From: Codonopsis lanceolata | Lineage: Eukaryota; Streptophyta; Magnoliopsida; Asterales; Campanulaceae | NCBI GenBank assembly: GCA_013146195.2 | Contig: CM028382.1 | Location: 62,785,596 to 62,849,595, forward strand | Direction: 5' to 3' | DNA length: 64,000 nt | Part shown: in pieces, positions 12,101 through 21,871 of the stretch | Layout of the letters: each line of letters opens with the position of its first letter | Numbering within the stretch: the stretch's first letter is position 1 | The notes under the pieces: generated by a model | Databases searched by the model: none | Seen by the model: the letters and a program-made list of their open reading frames with translations, nothing else | Told to the model about the DNA's origin: nothing | Translations under genes and position numbers: made by a program

Positions 12101-12217
12101 TACGATTGGAAGATTCAAGAATTCTACACCAACTTGATTCGTGGGTTCATTGGAGATCCGGCTACTATAATGGATACCGATGAATCAAAAGAGGCTCGTG
12201 AGCGCGATTCAGAATAA
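9125..12217 (+). CDS. Gag-like N-terminus joined to a large unknown region
   Basis: About 1030 codons without interruption; the first ATG is 9125, although the frame is open upstream from 9065. Residues about 55-150 match Ty3 gag (Retrotrans_gag type), for example KNDPKVYLEWEKKVEEIF and YAADWWEGL, and parallel the gag at 22835 onward. Residues about 160-340 are Lys/Glu-rich with repeated KES and EEK blocks, probably coiled or disordered, and resemble the protease-RT spacer of the relative. Residues about 345-930 are His-rich and not recognised. There is no CCHC knuckle, DSG, YxDD or integrase triad. A hydrophobic stretch lies near residues 755-790. A VRLI-x2-PG motif occurs at about 663, 805 and 880. 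The end, with RPFDVGPDLRTNLFEEGG, resembles the pol C-terminus of the relative and runs into the 3' LTR. Confidence 0.8.
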   Translation: MTQQFDKMVREQTEEMRVNFDRLKKGMNGKLKYVVKTKTDLPKHKHRENGEHRGVRFKIPAFYGKNDPKVYLEWEKKVEEIFEGHNIPELKKVRAATIEFYDYAADWWEGLREWRFRSRGHQVETLAELKRAMRRKFVPVHYSKDKPSELKSRAMVRHKEENEKKNIEEDKIERGNLERIKKEKFERERLEREKKDEQRLKEFRELMELAFETSQHVPPTTNQVLEDENKLNERKASEEKKIEKSKKESLREERKANEEKNIEKPSQKESLSENKESSACEESEVCEIAEKKESLCENKSERPAKEEIVSFEIAGKKERKNSESEQKKECEKKKESEANFHTNKFELLLPSFIISHSQIVHELKPTPSKEIVRLKVDCQQGMEIVVDPTLSQRYDLTLSWKNKICGELLYDNHHDIDHKLNSVVVGFGKLNSLVDTSVMGEIIRPINLLHDVHHNFSDKFIIVRGVALKNMINFVNALFIKKIVGPLDLFRKFKLQNLVSHHGLSDWKKCGKYIGDDLKLTLHVLNHSYVDPFMDNTLVVNMVGVHGTLQVGKKNLNFVLGNSKFHQDVSSKHMIMHDISMMNSFVACHKIVEVPHEALMFHKIYGLHIVSLRDINCYKHVLTNSLIVEPKGCLSLRLHSGCNFLLLHDSLLLNMDMQKIKFVRLIFKPGEFGCCLFQVKGIKEKTSIFCDWKKETIEYGKIVCSEETLTCDKLLKEEGDFGSIKDFHEEKSSCDNLTSEIKNIDGFTCHEGFGYMSWYAMLHFIFLYLLISFIDIPYDDLIVFNLAYLMLSFMENHQVMQVRHVRLIFEPGDGVLVMHNIEKEFSCAKLNMMICDYLLSMNCRANHFDHLASRSVVMILLQVWARINMEHKDGYDANEVRLIHDPGNMVYVGLDGKLVRERKDFEHDYNMTFKVDLRGKINVSSYFSVANSRPFDVGPDLRTNLFEEGGNYEILSSLSSSQSQMLINHEELEINQGTKCPRNKINSLRGVEYDWKIQEFYTNLIRGFIGDPATIMDTDESKEARERDSE
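11964..11976 (+). promoter_or_regulatory. Polypurine tract
   Basis: A purine run, GAAGAGGGAGGGAA, directly before the 3' LTR; the same motif precedes the 3' LTR at 27052. It lies inside the open frame. Confidence 0.75.
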
Positions 12218-13032
12218 GAAGAGATCGATGCTGACATTCTGGAGACCTGCGGACGCAAGGTCACAAAAGGCTTGCGACCGCAAGGCCTCGTTATTTTACT
12301 TTGAGTGATGCCGAGCTTGCGATCGCAAGGTGCCGAGGGGCTTGCGACCGAAGGTGCCCGGGCCAGCCGCTTTCGAATGCTTAAACAATTCATTACGGAA
12401 AAGGAAGCCTTCAAAAGGGTCCCCATATATTCGTATATGACTGGGGAGCTTTTAATAACTATTGAAGACTTTTGGGGCCAAAATGCAATATTGGAAAATA
12501 GGTCCTTGTAGAAAAACGGATTTGTTAGAGTTTCCTTATTTTAGGAGTTATGTTTTACATAGATTAGGTAAGTTGAATTTTCCTAAGTAGATTTTATTTA
12601 GTTTCCTAAGTTGATTGTAAGTAGTTTCCCAAGAAGATTTTACTTAGACTTTTTTTTCCTTTTACAGGTTTAGGATTCACAACCCATATAAATAAGGGAT
12701 GTGGCTTATTATTTTGTACACAACTTTTCGACATGATTAATATAGTTTTGAGTGTTTTCTTCGAAACCTCCTTGTTCTTCATGAACTTGTGAATGCTCTG
12801 TGATTCCTTAGTGTTCGAATCCTAACTTATCAATAGGAATTCCATACCTATTGTGTTGTTATTCACAATACTTAGGTTCTTCAATTGCTACGAGGGCTGC
12901 GGTCAGTACATGCCAAGGTTCTATTCGTGCTAATTGTTGGGTCGAGGTGTCACCCCTGCAAACATCCTTCGATCCCTAGCTTCCGCGTGTGTAAATCGTT
13001 CTTCAACGAAGCCTTCCGAGAAGATCGTATCA
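11977..13032 (+). repeat. 3' LTR of the 7130-13032 element
   Basis: 1056 bp. Its first bases are TTATGAG where the 5' copy has TGATGAG. It is 28 bp shorter than the 5' LTR because of many small deletions. The element's open frame ends at 12217 inside it. Confidence 0.9.
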
Positions 13033-13037
13033 ATATC

Positions 13038-13265
13038 TAAATATAAATATAAATATAAATATAACAATAAATAACAAATATATATATATATATATATATA
13101 TCAAATCAAATTTCATAGAATCATAATGTGCGGCGTATACTACGTATATACACCTCTGTATTTCAATAATACACAATCAAGATAAACACTGGTCAATTAG
13201 ATCTCATGTTCAACTAACATTTTGTTATCACGCAAGCGCCAGAAGCCACATAAGGGATAGAGAAG
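13038..13265 (-). mobile_element. Tekay-like LTR fragment resumed after the nested element
   Basis: AT-rich sequence with a TA run (13078-13101). The last bases before the gap match the Tekay-like solo LTR in reverse, so this continues the fragment of 6126-7124. Confidence 0.5.
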
Positions 13266-13365
13266 NNNNNNNNNNNNNNNNNNNNNNNNNNNNNNNNNNN
13301 NNNNNNNNNNNNNNNNNNNNNNNNNNNNNNNNNNNNNNNNNNNNNNNNNNNNNNNNNNNNNNNNN
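13266..13365. other. Assembly gap (100 Ns)
   Basis: Exactly 100 N bases, the usual placeholder for a scaffold gap of unknown size. Any open frame across it is an artefact. Confidence 0.99.
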
Positions 13366-13725
13366 AAGTATTTTCTTTGGAAGCTCTTCCAATTGTGGCT
13401 ACCCATTGATGAAGGCCTCATATCGAAAGGGTTTTCGATTGCCTCTAAATGTGTATGCTATTCTTCAAGATACACTGAAACATTTTCCCACGTCTTTCTC
13501 ATGTTGTTGTTCCTTAATTAGAAGTATTCTTGGGAGCTTTGTTCTTGTAGTTCTTGGGCACCCAAATTGGTCTGGCATTAAGCCTTTTATTATTTTTCGA
13601 GGTCAGGCTCCTTAATCCTCCCATATTTTGGGTCAGACTGGTTGTCCCCCTCAAGTTTGTATTTTTGTTTTAATTAATAAAATTCACGTAGGTGCCGCCT
13701 GCTTCCACTAAAAAAAAAGATTGGG
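13366..13725 (+). mobile_element. Possible LINE 3' end
   Basis: The segment ends AATAAAATTC, GGTGCCGCCTGCTTCC and a run of nine A (near 13712), the style of plant non-LTR retroelement 3' ends. No domain is recognised in the short frame at 13406-13615. The left part is lost in the gap. The call rests on the tail and on recall of similar LINE ends. Confidence 0.3.
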
Positions 13726-14479
13726 ATTCTCGTTCCCCTTCCACATTCATTCTATCCAAACATTTAAACGCCACGTAAACAAAGAAAAAATGATCAAGAA
13801 ATATAAAACACCAAAAGTCTGAGGTTTTATTTAAAACAAGAGACTAACGAAGTTGTTCAAGAACATCAGTAATGCAATCTTCAGGCAGGCCACTCGCAAC
13901 TGTTCCTTTCTCTCCAAAATTGTTACGGCTCACAAGCTGGGGATAAAACAGGAATCTGATCGCATTTGAACAAAATGGCCAGCAAGCTTGAAGAAACCTG
14001 CCAAGTGAATCTGCAAGAAACACTGTAATGAGTAAATCTGCAAATTACTAATGCATGGGTATTGTTATATAATTTTGGACTAAGAATTACATATAAGTAT
14101 TCCGAGATCCATTGACTTCATAATCCAAACGTACCGAATCTCTCCAAGAATAGTTTGTAGCATTCATTTAAAATTTCAAAATCATTTTCTTATATAGAAG
14201 CTAAATTTCAAATGGCAAAGTTCAGTGAAAAAAATAGTAAGTTAACTAGCCTAATTACTAAAAATCAGCAAGAAGTCCATGAAACAAACAACTACACTCT
14301 TCTCGGGTTATTCCATTTGTAAGCCAATGTAGGGTTCTGAACATTCACATGGAAGAGGTTTGATGGCATCTTTTGTTAGCCAGCTGACAAATTATCTAAA
14401 AATGTGAGCAAAAATCAGCCAATCTTATCTTCAAACCACTATCAAAACCTACAGGCTCTTAAAATGAATCTGCGTCTAA
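13726..14479. other. AT-rich intergenic sequence
   Basis: No gene, repeat unit or terminal structure is recognised here. Confidence 0.3.
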
Positions 14480-15300
14480 AAATAAAACTATTTCACATTC
14501 CAGATCAAAGGCCTTCATATCCAAGCTAAGAATGAGCATGAAAAGGAACTGAACTACATAAAGTGACAACCTACAAGCATTCATCTGAATGGCTGCTCTT
14601 TTCACTTGGTCAACATAAGGTACAAATTCAATAATCTTGCTGAATATGACAAGTGATATTAGGTTGGGCAGATTTTTGCTGGGATCCATTTTAAATTTTA
14701 TCCGTTTATTATTTATCACCTTTATTAGTAATAGATGTTAGACTTATGGAGGCTAAACGAGGGGGTCATATAAAATCATAAGATGACAACTTCAGTCTCT
14801 CCCAACTCTTGAAGAACTACACCTCCCTAATTGTCATGAGCACACATCAATTATATAGATAGCAAGTTCCATTTTAATTACCATCACGTGGAAAATTAAA
14901 TTCAAAAAAACACTCAAAGTACCCTAAAAAATATTCCACATACTAGGCCGACACATATGTTACAAGCAAGTAAATTTCTACCATATGTGTGAATGTGGAC
15001 ATACGGAGAAAGAAAACATCAAAATCAACATAAAAGCAAACAATTAGCAGGACAGTCTAACTTCTATCTTCGTGCAAACATATACAAAATAATGGCTCCT
15101 AAGAACTAACTTTTCTCATGTATTTTGTTAGTACAATAACTGCTAATAATTAGGTGAATTACTGTCAGGAAATCCTAGGGAAAATAATGACTTCATAATT
15201 GTCCACAGCAAGCTGTGTCCCAACTTCCCGGTCATCTTTGTACAAATACTAAAAGTTCTGGTGTAATTAAGTCCAAGCGAAGTTCACAAGTAGAGGCAGT
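14480..15300. repeat. Direct duplication, copy 1
   Basis: About 0.8 kb of non-coding DNA that recurs about 980 bp further right (15450-16270). Matching blocks include AAGCTAAGAATG (14523 and 15479), CATAAAGTGACAACC (14557 and 15555) and the tract around 15190-15240 against 16185-16235. The copies differ by substitutions and small indels. It lies downstream of the minus-strand F-box pseudogene. Confidence 0.75.
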
Positions 15301-15449
15301 GTAAGCACCTTTCATGACAAACAGAAAAACAAAATGGTAAAGGGAAAGGAAAAAAAAAATACTGAAGCAACAATTATCGCAAATCAAGAAAAATTAAACA
15401 TAGCTAGCTATCAAAAGAATCTTGGTATATATAGAAATAAGAATATTTC

Positions 15450-16270
15450 ACAGTCCAATTTAAAGGCATTCAAATTCAAGCTAAGAATGCTCATGAAAAG
15501 GAACTAAACTACTAGGATCAAAATCTAAGAGGGTACGGGAGCAATAAACTACATAAAGTGACAACCCACAAGCATTTATTTGAGTGGCTGCTCTTTAATT
15601 TCATCTGGTCGACATAAGATACAAAATCAACAATCTAGCTGAATATGACAAGTAATAGATGTTAACATTTATCGATTTATTAGTAATAGTTGTTAGACTT
15701 ATAAATCATATTCCAAACTTGATTGCTATGGAGGCTAAATGACATGTCGTGCATGTGGGGGTCATATACAATCTTAAGAAGACAACTTCCGGGTCACCCC
15801 CAACTCTTGAAAGATTCCATCTCCTTAAACTAGAACACACATCAATTGTATAGACAACAAGCTTCATTTTAACTACCACCACGCGGAACTTCAAATCCAA
15901 AAAAAATGGCCAAAAGTACCCATAAAAGATTCCACATAGTCGGCAGATGCAGATGCTTAAAGCATGTAAATTTCTACCTTATGCGTATGTGGACAGAGAA
16001 AGAAAACATCAAAGTCAAATTAAAATCAAACAAAGATCTGGACATTCTTACTTCTATCTTCATGCATACTTATACGAAATAAATGCTCCTAAAAAGTAGC
16101 TTTTCTCTTGTATGTTCTTAGTACAACTACTGCAGGACTTCCTAGTGAAAATAATCATGGTTATGGTGAATTACTGTCAAGACCACCTCCATAATTGTCC
16201 ACAGAAAGCTACGTCATGATTTCCTGGTCATCTTCCTAGGAATACCTAAAAAAAATATTGTGTATTTATG
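15450..16270. repeat. Direct duplication, copy 2
   Basis: Partner of 14480-15300 in the same orientation. It contains an extra segment of about 40 bases near 15512 (GGATCAAAATCTAAGAGGG) that is absent from copy 1. Confidence 0.75.
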
Positions 16271-16490
16271 TTGAGGCGAAATTCGCAAGTAGAAGCTGTG
16301 TAATTAAGCAAAAAATGACACGCATAAGAGAAGTAAATAATGACTTAAACAACAATTAGAGCTAGCTAGGTAATCACAAATTATGCAAAATTAAAGAGGG
16401 ATAACTGACCACGGTTAAAAATTGACAGAGCTAGCTACCAAAAGAATCTTCAACAACTTACCAAAAGCGAGCTAGTTACCTTCTCCGGCT

Positions 16491-17613
16491 TCAAGGGTCA
16501 TGAAAATTCTCTTCACATTCATTGATGATAGTAGAATCTGGAGAGCTGTTGCACAGATAGGTTATGGCATGACAAGATATAGCTGACTTGCACAAGAAGT
16601 ATTTATTTTTTACTATCTTCAACCACTTCAAGTTCCAAAATGGGGAAGTTTGATTTTCCAGTAATTCTGGAACAGACGAAAGACGATAAACAGTATCCAA
16701 GGCCAAGGTGAGAGACATAGCATTGCAAAGTTTATAAAATAATCCAATGATTCCTTGAATGACCTTTTCCTTCGATCCGCCATCCAAAACCTGGATAATC
16801 ACTCTCTCTATGCTAGGAAAACCGTCTGAATATATAGAATGTGAATGACCAAGGAAGTTGAATGAAGACAGATTGGGTGTCGAAACAACAAACTCATCTT
16901 GTCCTCGCCGACACGAAATGGTGAGAGTCTCAAGTCGATGAGAAGTTATGTTCAGAGTATTTGAATTCAGAATTCGACAATAAGTTAAAGTGAGGCTTTT
17001 CAAATTTAAAAGGTTGGAGAAGTGGTCAATGGACTTACCACTGCCATCTTTGTGGCAAGACACAATAGTGACTATTAAAATCAAGGGTTGTTAAAGCCCC
17101 TAATTTCCAGGAATCTATGTCTATGTTAGTAACAATGAGACCACTATTTGTATATAAACGAAGCTCATTAAATGAGCTACTATTGAAAACTGAGAGGGGG
17201 AGTTGACGATCTTCTTTCAAAGAAACATAAAAGGTAATTTTAAGTTTCTGGGCAATATGTGTGTAGAGGGCAATCTTTCTCATGAAGGAATGGTCCATTT
17301 CACTATAATCAGAGTTAAGGTTCAAGACAGAGACATGCGACTGGTAACTGCGATTTGATAGAAATTGAGAGACAAACTGTGTAAACTTGTGCATGTTAGA
17401 GAAATGACAGCCGTCGAAATTGAGGTGGGGAAGTGATCTCCAGACATGCCTCCATCTAGAGGAGAGAAGGAATGTTCTAATGACATCTTTGGCATCCATG
17501 TTTGAGAAGATGTGATGAATCAGATCATCCGGCAGGCTGCTGATCCTGTCCTCCTCTTCTTCTTCTTCTTTTTTTGGACTAACATTTCTCACCCTCTTTC
17601 TCCCATGACCCAT
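16491..17613 (-). pseudogene. F-box protein gene with a frameshift
   Basis: The first frame (17613-17035) starts MGHGRKRVRN and has an F-box at residues about 22-66 (SLPDDLIHHIFSNM, SSRWRHVWRSLPHLNFD). F-box proteins bind SKP1 in SCF ubiquitin ligases and select substrates. The C-terminal half lies in another frame (17084-16491) with leucine-rich segments and ends with a tail like that of the intact gene at 33274-34437 (DSTIINECEENF against DSTFINESCKDF). The frames overlap at 17035-17084 and need a one-position shift to join, without intron signals. It is a recent pseudogene or a base error; joined it would be near the 387 residues of the paralogue. Confidence 0.8.
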
Positions 17614-18253
17614 TTATTATGCTCTCTCAAAACCTGCATATAGATTTTCTTTTAGCATGAATTTGAAAATTGAAAATGCAAAGTGGAAATCTACACAAAT
17701 AAACAAAATACATCTCATTTCCAACACAATCTATCAAAGCCATAACATAAACTTCAATATTTCACTACCAATCTTTGAATTTTCGGACTAAATAAAAATG
17801 AAAAGGCCGAAACTTGTTTTCTTATGCCAATTCATCAAACACAACACTTAAATGAACAACTTTAACCCAAAATTATAAACCCTAATTTCGAATTAAATAA
17901 GGAGGAAAGAGATTTAGTGTTTCTTACAGAAAATTATTTGAAGAAGTAATTGAGGAGGTTATCAGGAATGACCAAGTGGTTTTGGTCATTTGGTGGCGAG
18001 AAGAGGAATCCAATTTCATTTCAGTAATTAATTAAACAACAATAATGTTATATTTACCACTATCTCTACAACTATTGTTACCATTAAGTCTTGGTGAAGA
18101 CAAAATATGTTTTAGTGAAAGATAACAATCCCTTCACTAAAGCTTAGTGGTAACAAAAAGTGGTAAAATTAGTGGTAAACTTAGCACTATTGTTTTTTTT
18201 ATTTTGGTTAGTCACGTGTCGTGTTTCAAAGACTGCTTGTACAAAATAGATTA
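17614..18253. other. Upstream region of the F-box pseudogene
   Basis: AT-rich DNA that would hold the promoter and 5' leader of the minus-strand F-box gene. I see no clear TATA box or other gene. 18050-18190 has repeated GTGGTAA/TTACCAC pieces that may be a small inverted-repeat element. Confidence 0.3.
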
Positions 18254-18261
18254 TACACCAC

Positions 18262-19568
18262 TAGGGTTGGTGATTAGATGGATTAAGTTGAGTATGAGTT
18301 GGGTCGAAACGGGTAACAGGTCGAAATTGGTCGTGCCTTGTTATAACCCAGAATTGAACGGGTCGACACGGTTCGCGTCGAGATGGGTAATGGGCTAGAA
18401 CAGATCGACCTGTTTCGACTCATAGCTTTCCATCAAAAAACTTATAGAAAAAATTGCGGACCGGTCCCCTTTTTCAAATTTTTATTCGCTTAAGTGCCCT
18501 ATTTTTATTTCAACCGCAAAAAATCATTTTTTTATGGGAAAATACTACGTTACTCTTAATGAGCACAAGATGCGTGTAACAGATGACTAGCCTCTGAATC
18601 GCTGTTCATAATTGTATATAACACGGTGCAAAACTTATACTTCAAATTTAATTTGTACCGCTATATATAATAATGTTGCACTGCAATATAAATTCTTGTT
18701 TACTTACATTTCGCTATTCAAATACTGAGCCAATTATTATTTTTGTAACGCAGTGTATAGTTTTTATACATCACGGTGCAAAACCTATATATAAAAACTA
18801 TGATCCGCGATATATAAAAAGTTGTACCGTGATACAAATATCTATTTACTTCAACTTTTATATTAAAACTTAAATAATGTAAAATTAATAAATATTAATT
18901 ATTTTGAACAATGGTTAACAATATATGTACACCGTGGTATATCTTTCAAAATCTTTGAATCGCGATGAATATATTTGTGAATTACGGCGCAAAAATATGT
19001 AAAATTAATTGATTAAGGAAACTTTCCATCGCGATAAATAAATTTCCACTTTATAAACATTGCACCGTGACATTTAAATTTGCTGTAAAAAATATGTAAA
19101 AATGAATCGTTGAATCGCGATGCAAATATATGTAAAATTAACTGATGAAAGAAATTTTGCACCGCGATATATAAACTTGCACTTTATAAATTTGCACTTT
19201 ATAAACTTTGCACCACGATGTATAAAATTGACGTAGCGTGCCTATTGTTCATTAAGAGTATCGCAGTCTTTTCAGCATCCAAAAGTGACTTTTTCCAGTT
19301 TTTAAAAAAATGGTGTACTTTAACGATTAGAAGCTTGGAAAAGTGGACCGGCCCGAATTTTTCCCAAACTCATATTTATATACCAAAAAAATAACATGTC
19401 GAAATAAGTAACAGGTTCGACCCACTTTAATCTGACACAAATCGACCCGATAATTTTTTTGGTCGGAATGGGTAACTCATTTCAACCTAAAAAAAAAAAA
19501 AAAACTGGTCGGGTTGGGTACCTTTCAAGTCGATTTGAGCGGGTTTTAAGTTGTAATTGTCAGACCTA
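18262..19568 (+). mobile_element. Non-autonomous hAT-like element with nested insertion
   Basis: The ends are TAGGGTTGGTGATTA and, reversed, TAGGTCTGACAATTA. They are flanked by a perfect 8-bp duplication TACACCAC (18254-18261 and 19569-19576), the length typical of hAT. Without the nested element (18447-19365) it is about 0.4 kb of GGTCGAAACGGGTAAC-type repeats. A copy without the nested insertion lies at 37752-38115 in reverse. No transposase. Confidence 0.8.
18447..19365 (+). mobile_element. Mutator-like non-autonomous element (nested)
   Basis: The terminal inverted repeats span roughly 120 bp (GAAAAAATTGCGGACCGGTCC... and, reversed, GGGAAAAATTCGGGCCGGTCC...) and are flanked by a 9-bp duplication with one mismatch (AAACTTATA 18438-18446, AAACTCATA 19366-19374). 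Nine-base duplications and long inverted repeats fit Mutator-like elements. The interior is AT-rich with recurring GCACCGCGATATATAA-like motifs and has no transposase. Confidence 0.75.
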
Positions 19569-19576
19569 TACACCAC

Positions 19577-20045
19577 TAATGGTTGAAATTTTAATTCAAA
19601 CATTAAACGTAAAACTCACTTAAATGTCCAATTACTAAATTGCCTTTTTAGAAAAAGAATATTTTTACCATGATTAAGATTTACTTTCTTTAGACCTAAC
19701 GACTCTGTTTGACATTTATTCTCTCTCTAGGGTTTGGCGACTTTTCGTAAGGAGGGTTGTTCGGGCCTGACCACTCTCTTCAATTAAAAAAATATAGTTT
19801 TTTTGTTTTAAATTTTAATATTATTTAAATAAATAAATAATATAATTATTATTTGTAAATATATCTGTATAAAATATTGTCACTTAGATTTTTGTTATTA
19901 TTAGAGTTTTTTTACGTTAATTGTTGTTATTGTTGTTATTTTTAAATATTATAAATACTTTTTTTTCGCTAATGTTAAAATTAAACGTTTACGTTAACTA
20001 ATTACCTATAAATATTAAGGTAATTTGGTTGTTTGCGGGTGTTAT
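19577..20045. other. AT-rich spacer
   Basis: No gene or terminal structure is recognised. Confidence 0.3.
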
Positions 20046-21097
20046 TGTTAGAACCTTAGATTAATAAGTTTTTATATTGCAAAACAACAAAGCTAGGAGA
20101 GTTTAATTTCCCATTAATTTTTGTTGAATAAATTTAATGTGCAAGAGTTATAGACATAAGAAACAACATGAACATGTGATGAAGTTCACATGAAGAACAC
20201 AAACAACTTAGATTGAAAATCAAAATAGAACAACTATAAATCAATACTAGAACCAACCCAAAAGGCATGTCACATACTAACACTCGTTGGACATATTCCT
20301 ACTTACACAAAACCCTAAAAGAACATTCAAAACCCTAAAAGGATATTCCAACAAGATGGCTACATGTTAATCACAATGGGGACCAAGATTAACGAAGTGT
20401 TCAAACATCTAACCATTATCCAACATTTAGATTGCAACGAATTCTTTCAAACCCACTTCTTATATAAAGAAAAAACTTCCCACATATCAATAAGAGAATG
20501 GAGAATTAATGGTCATAGAAAGATACATATTTATAAGAGTGATCAAAATCAGACAAAATACAAAAGATCAGATAAGATAGCTTTATCAGTGTCAAGAACA
20601 CTGCCAACATAATAGTTATCATTAGTGTTGTTAGAGAATAACTTGAGATGTTCTTAATCTTAAGTTACTACAATTACTTATCATCTCACCAAGATCGAAG
20701 ATCACTCAATCTGCACATCAATAACGTATCAACACTACATCATATCAACTGGAGAATCTTGCATACCTTAGATTTACTTAAAACCATTAAATTAAATCAA
20801 CTAATTTAATATTTGTCCAAAATCCTTAAAATGGTTTTAAACTTAGACTTTGTAACAAGTCTAAATCTATCTGCTGATACCTTCAGCAGATAAGATATCA
20901 TATGTTGTTTATATAGTAGATACCCCTTTTGACTTTGCCTAACAGTCTTCCTACTTGTTTCGTTCTATCTGCCTAAAGCATAAGTCATCAACAACTAATA
21001 GTTACTGATAACAATGTCAACACCTTCTTATACACTCGAAACTCGCTTTCTATTGAAACACTATATCCGTTGAAATATTTGATCTTCACGCGCTTAT
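20046..21097 (+). mobile_element. Probable Ty1/copia-type LTR, left part
   Basis: It begins TGTTAGAACC and is interrupted at 21098 by the Ty3 element; the right part is 27858-28904. The combined LTR would be about 2.1 kb. It contains the hairpin ATCTGCTGATACC/TTCAGCAGAT near 20870. The assignment depends on similarity of the right part to the LTR at 39688-41468. No target duplication was found. Confidence 0.4.
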
Positions 21098-21856
21098 TGA
21101 TGAGGACATCCCCAACAACAACAACTCAACACCAATACCGACAACCATTGGACCGGTCACAAGAGCTAGAGCCAAGAAAATCCGTGAAGAAGTCAATGGC
21201 ATGGTTTGTGAGACAATGGAGATGGAAGAACGAGTAATGAGCCATGAAGAGAGTCAAGAGGGACGATTACGTGACTTGTTATTACGAGAACAAACATTCT
21301 GGAAGGCTTGCGGACGCAAGGTCATCATAGGATTGCGACCGCAAGTGTGTCAATTTACGGGCCGACTTTCTGCCGACCTTGCGGACGCAAGGTGTCAAGG
21401 GGCTTGCGACCGCAAGGTCCCCCGATAGGTCGTTTTACTGCTTTGTAAAATTAGGGTTTCGTCCAAACTTTACCATAATTCTTTAGTACGAGTTTTCAGC
21501 CTAGTTTAGGTATAAATAGGGGTTTTCTTTCTATTGAACAACAACTTGGAGTGCTATTATTTTGTGAGTTTTATCAAAACTTATTGGTTCTTCTTGAACT
21601 GTTGAGAATATATAGGTGTGAAGCTTGTGTGTTCAATCTTGACTTATCAATTGATTCATTCATATCAATTGTGGCGTCTTTCACAATACTTAGGTTCTTC
21701 AATTGCTTCGATTGCGGGTAGCGGCTGTACATGCCAAGGTTCCTGTCGTGCTAATTGTTGGGTCGATGTGTCACCCCCGCAAACATCCTTCGATCCTAAG
21801 CTTCCGCCGCGTGAGTAATTCGTTCTTCAACGAAGCCTTCCGAGAAGATCGTATCA
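21098..21856 (+). repeat. 5' LTR of the 21098-27852 element
   Basis: 759 bp, from TGATGAGGACATCC to GATCGTATCA. It lacks about 43 bp present in the 3' LTR (after GCCATGAAGAGA, near 21248). GC-rich palindromes lie at 21305-21425. TATAAATAGG is at 21511-21520. Confidence 0.9.
21511..21520 (+). promoter_or_regulatory. LTR TATA box
   Basis: TATAAATAGG in the 5' LTR; the 3' LTR has the same box near 27506. Confidence 0.6.
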
Positions 21857-21859
21857 TTT

Positions 21860-21871
21860 TGGTATCAGAGC
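21860..21871 (+). promoter_or_regulatory. Primer binding site (tRNA-Met initiator)
   Basis: TGGTATCAGAGC three bases after the 5' LTR, identical to the primer site at 8217. Confidence 0.85.

Larger units (their letters stand above)
7130..13032 (+). mobile_element. Complete non-autonomous Ty3-type LTR retrotransposon
   Basis: This 5.9-kb element has two LTRs (7130-8213 and 11977-13032), a tRNA-Met primer site, a polypurine tract and the perfect 5-bp target duplication ATATC (7125-7129 and 13033-13037). The LTR ends form an inverted repeat (TGATGAGATC and GATCGTATCA). Its single long open frame starts as a Ty3 gag, but no protease, RT, RNase H or integrase core follows. LTRs, leader and both ends of the frame resemble the element at 21098-27852, so replication probably used enzymes of such a relative. 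Non-autonomous centromeric retrotransposons in grasses are a known parallel. The CRM-like assignment is tentative. Confidence 0.85.

Noticed and set aside
13197..13421. Open frame across the Ns
   Set aside because: It is built from unknown bases in the scaffold gap.
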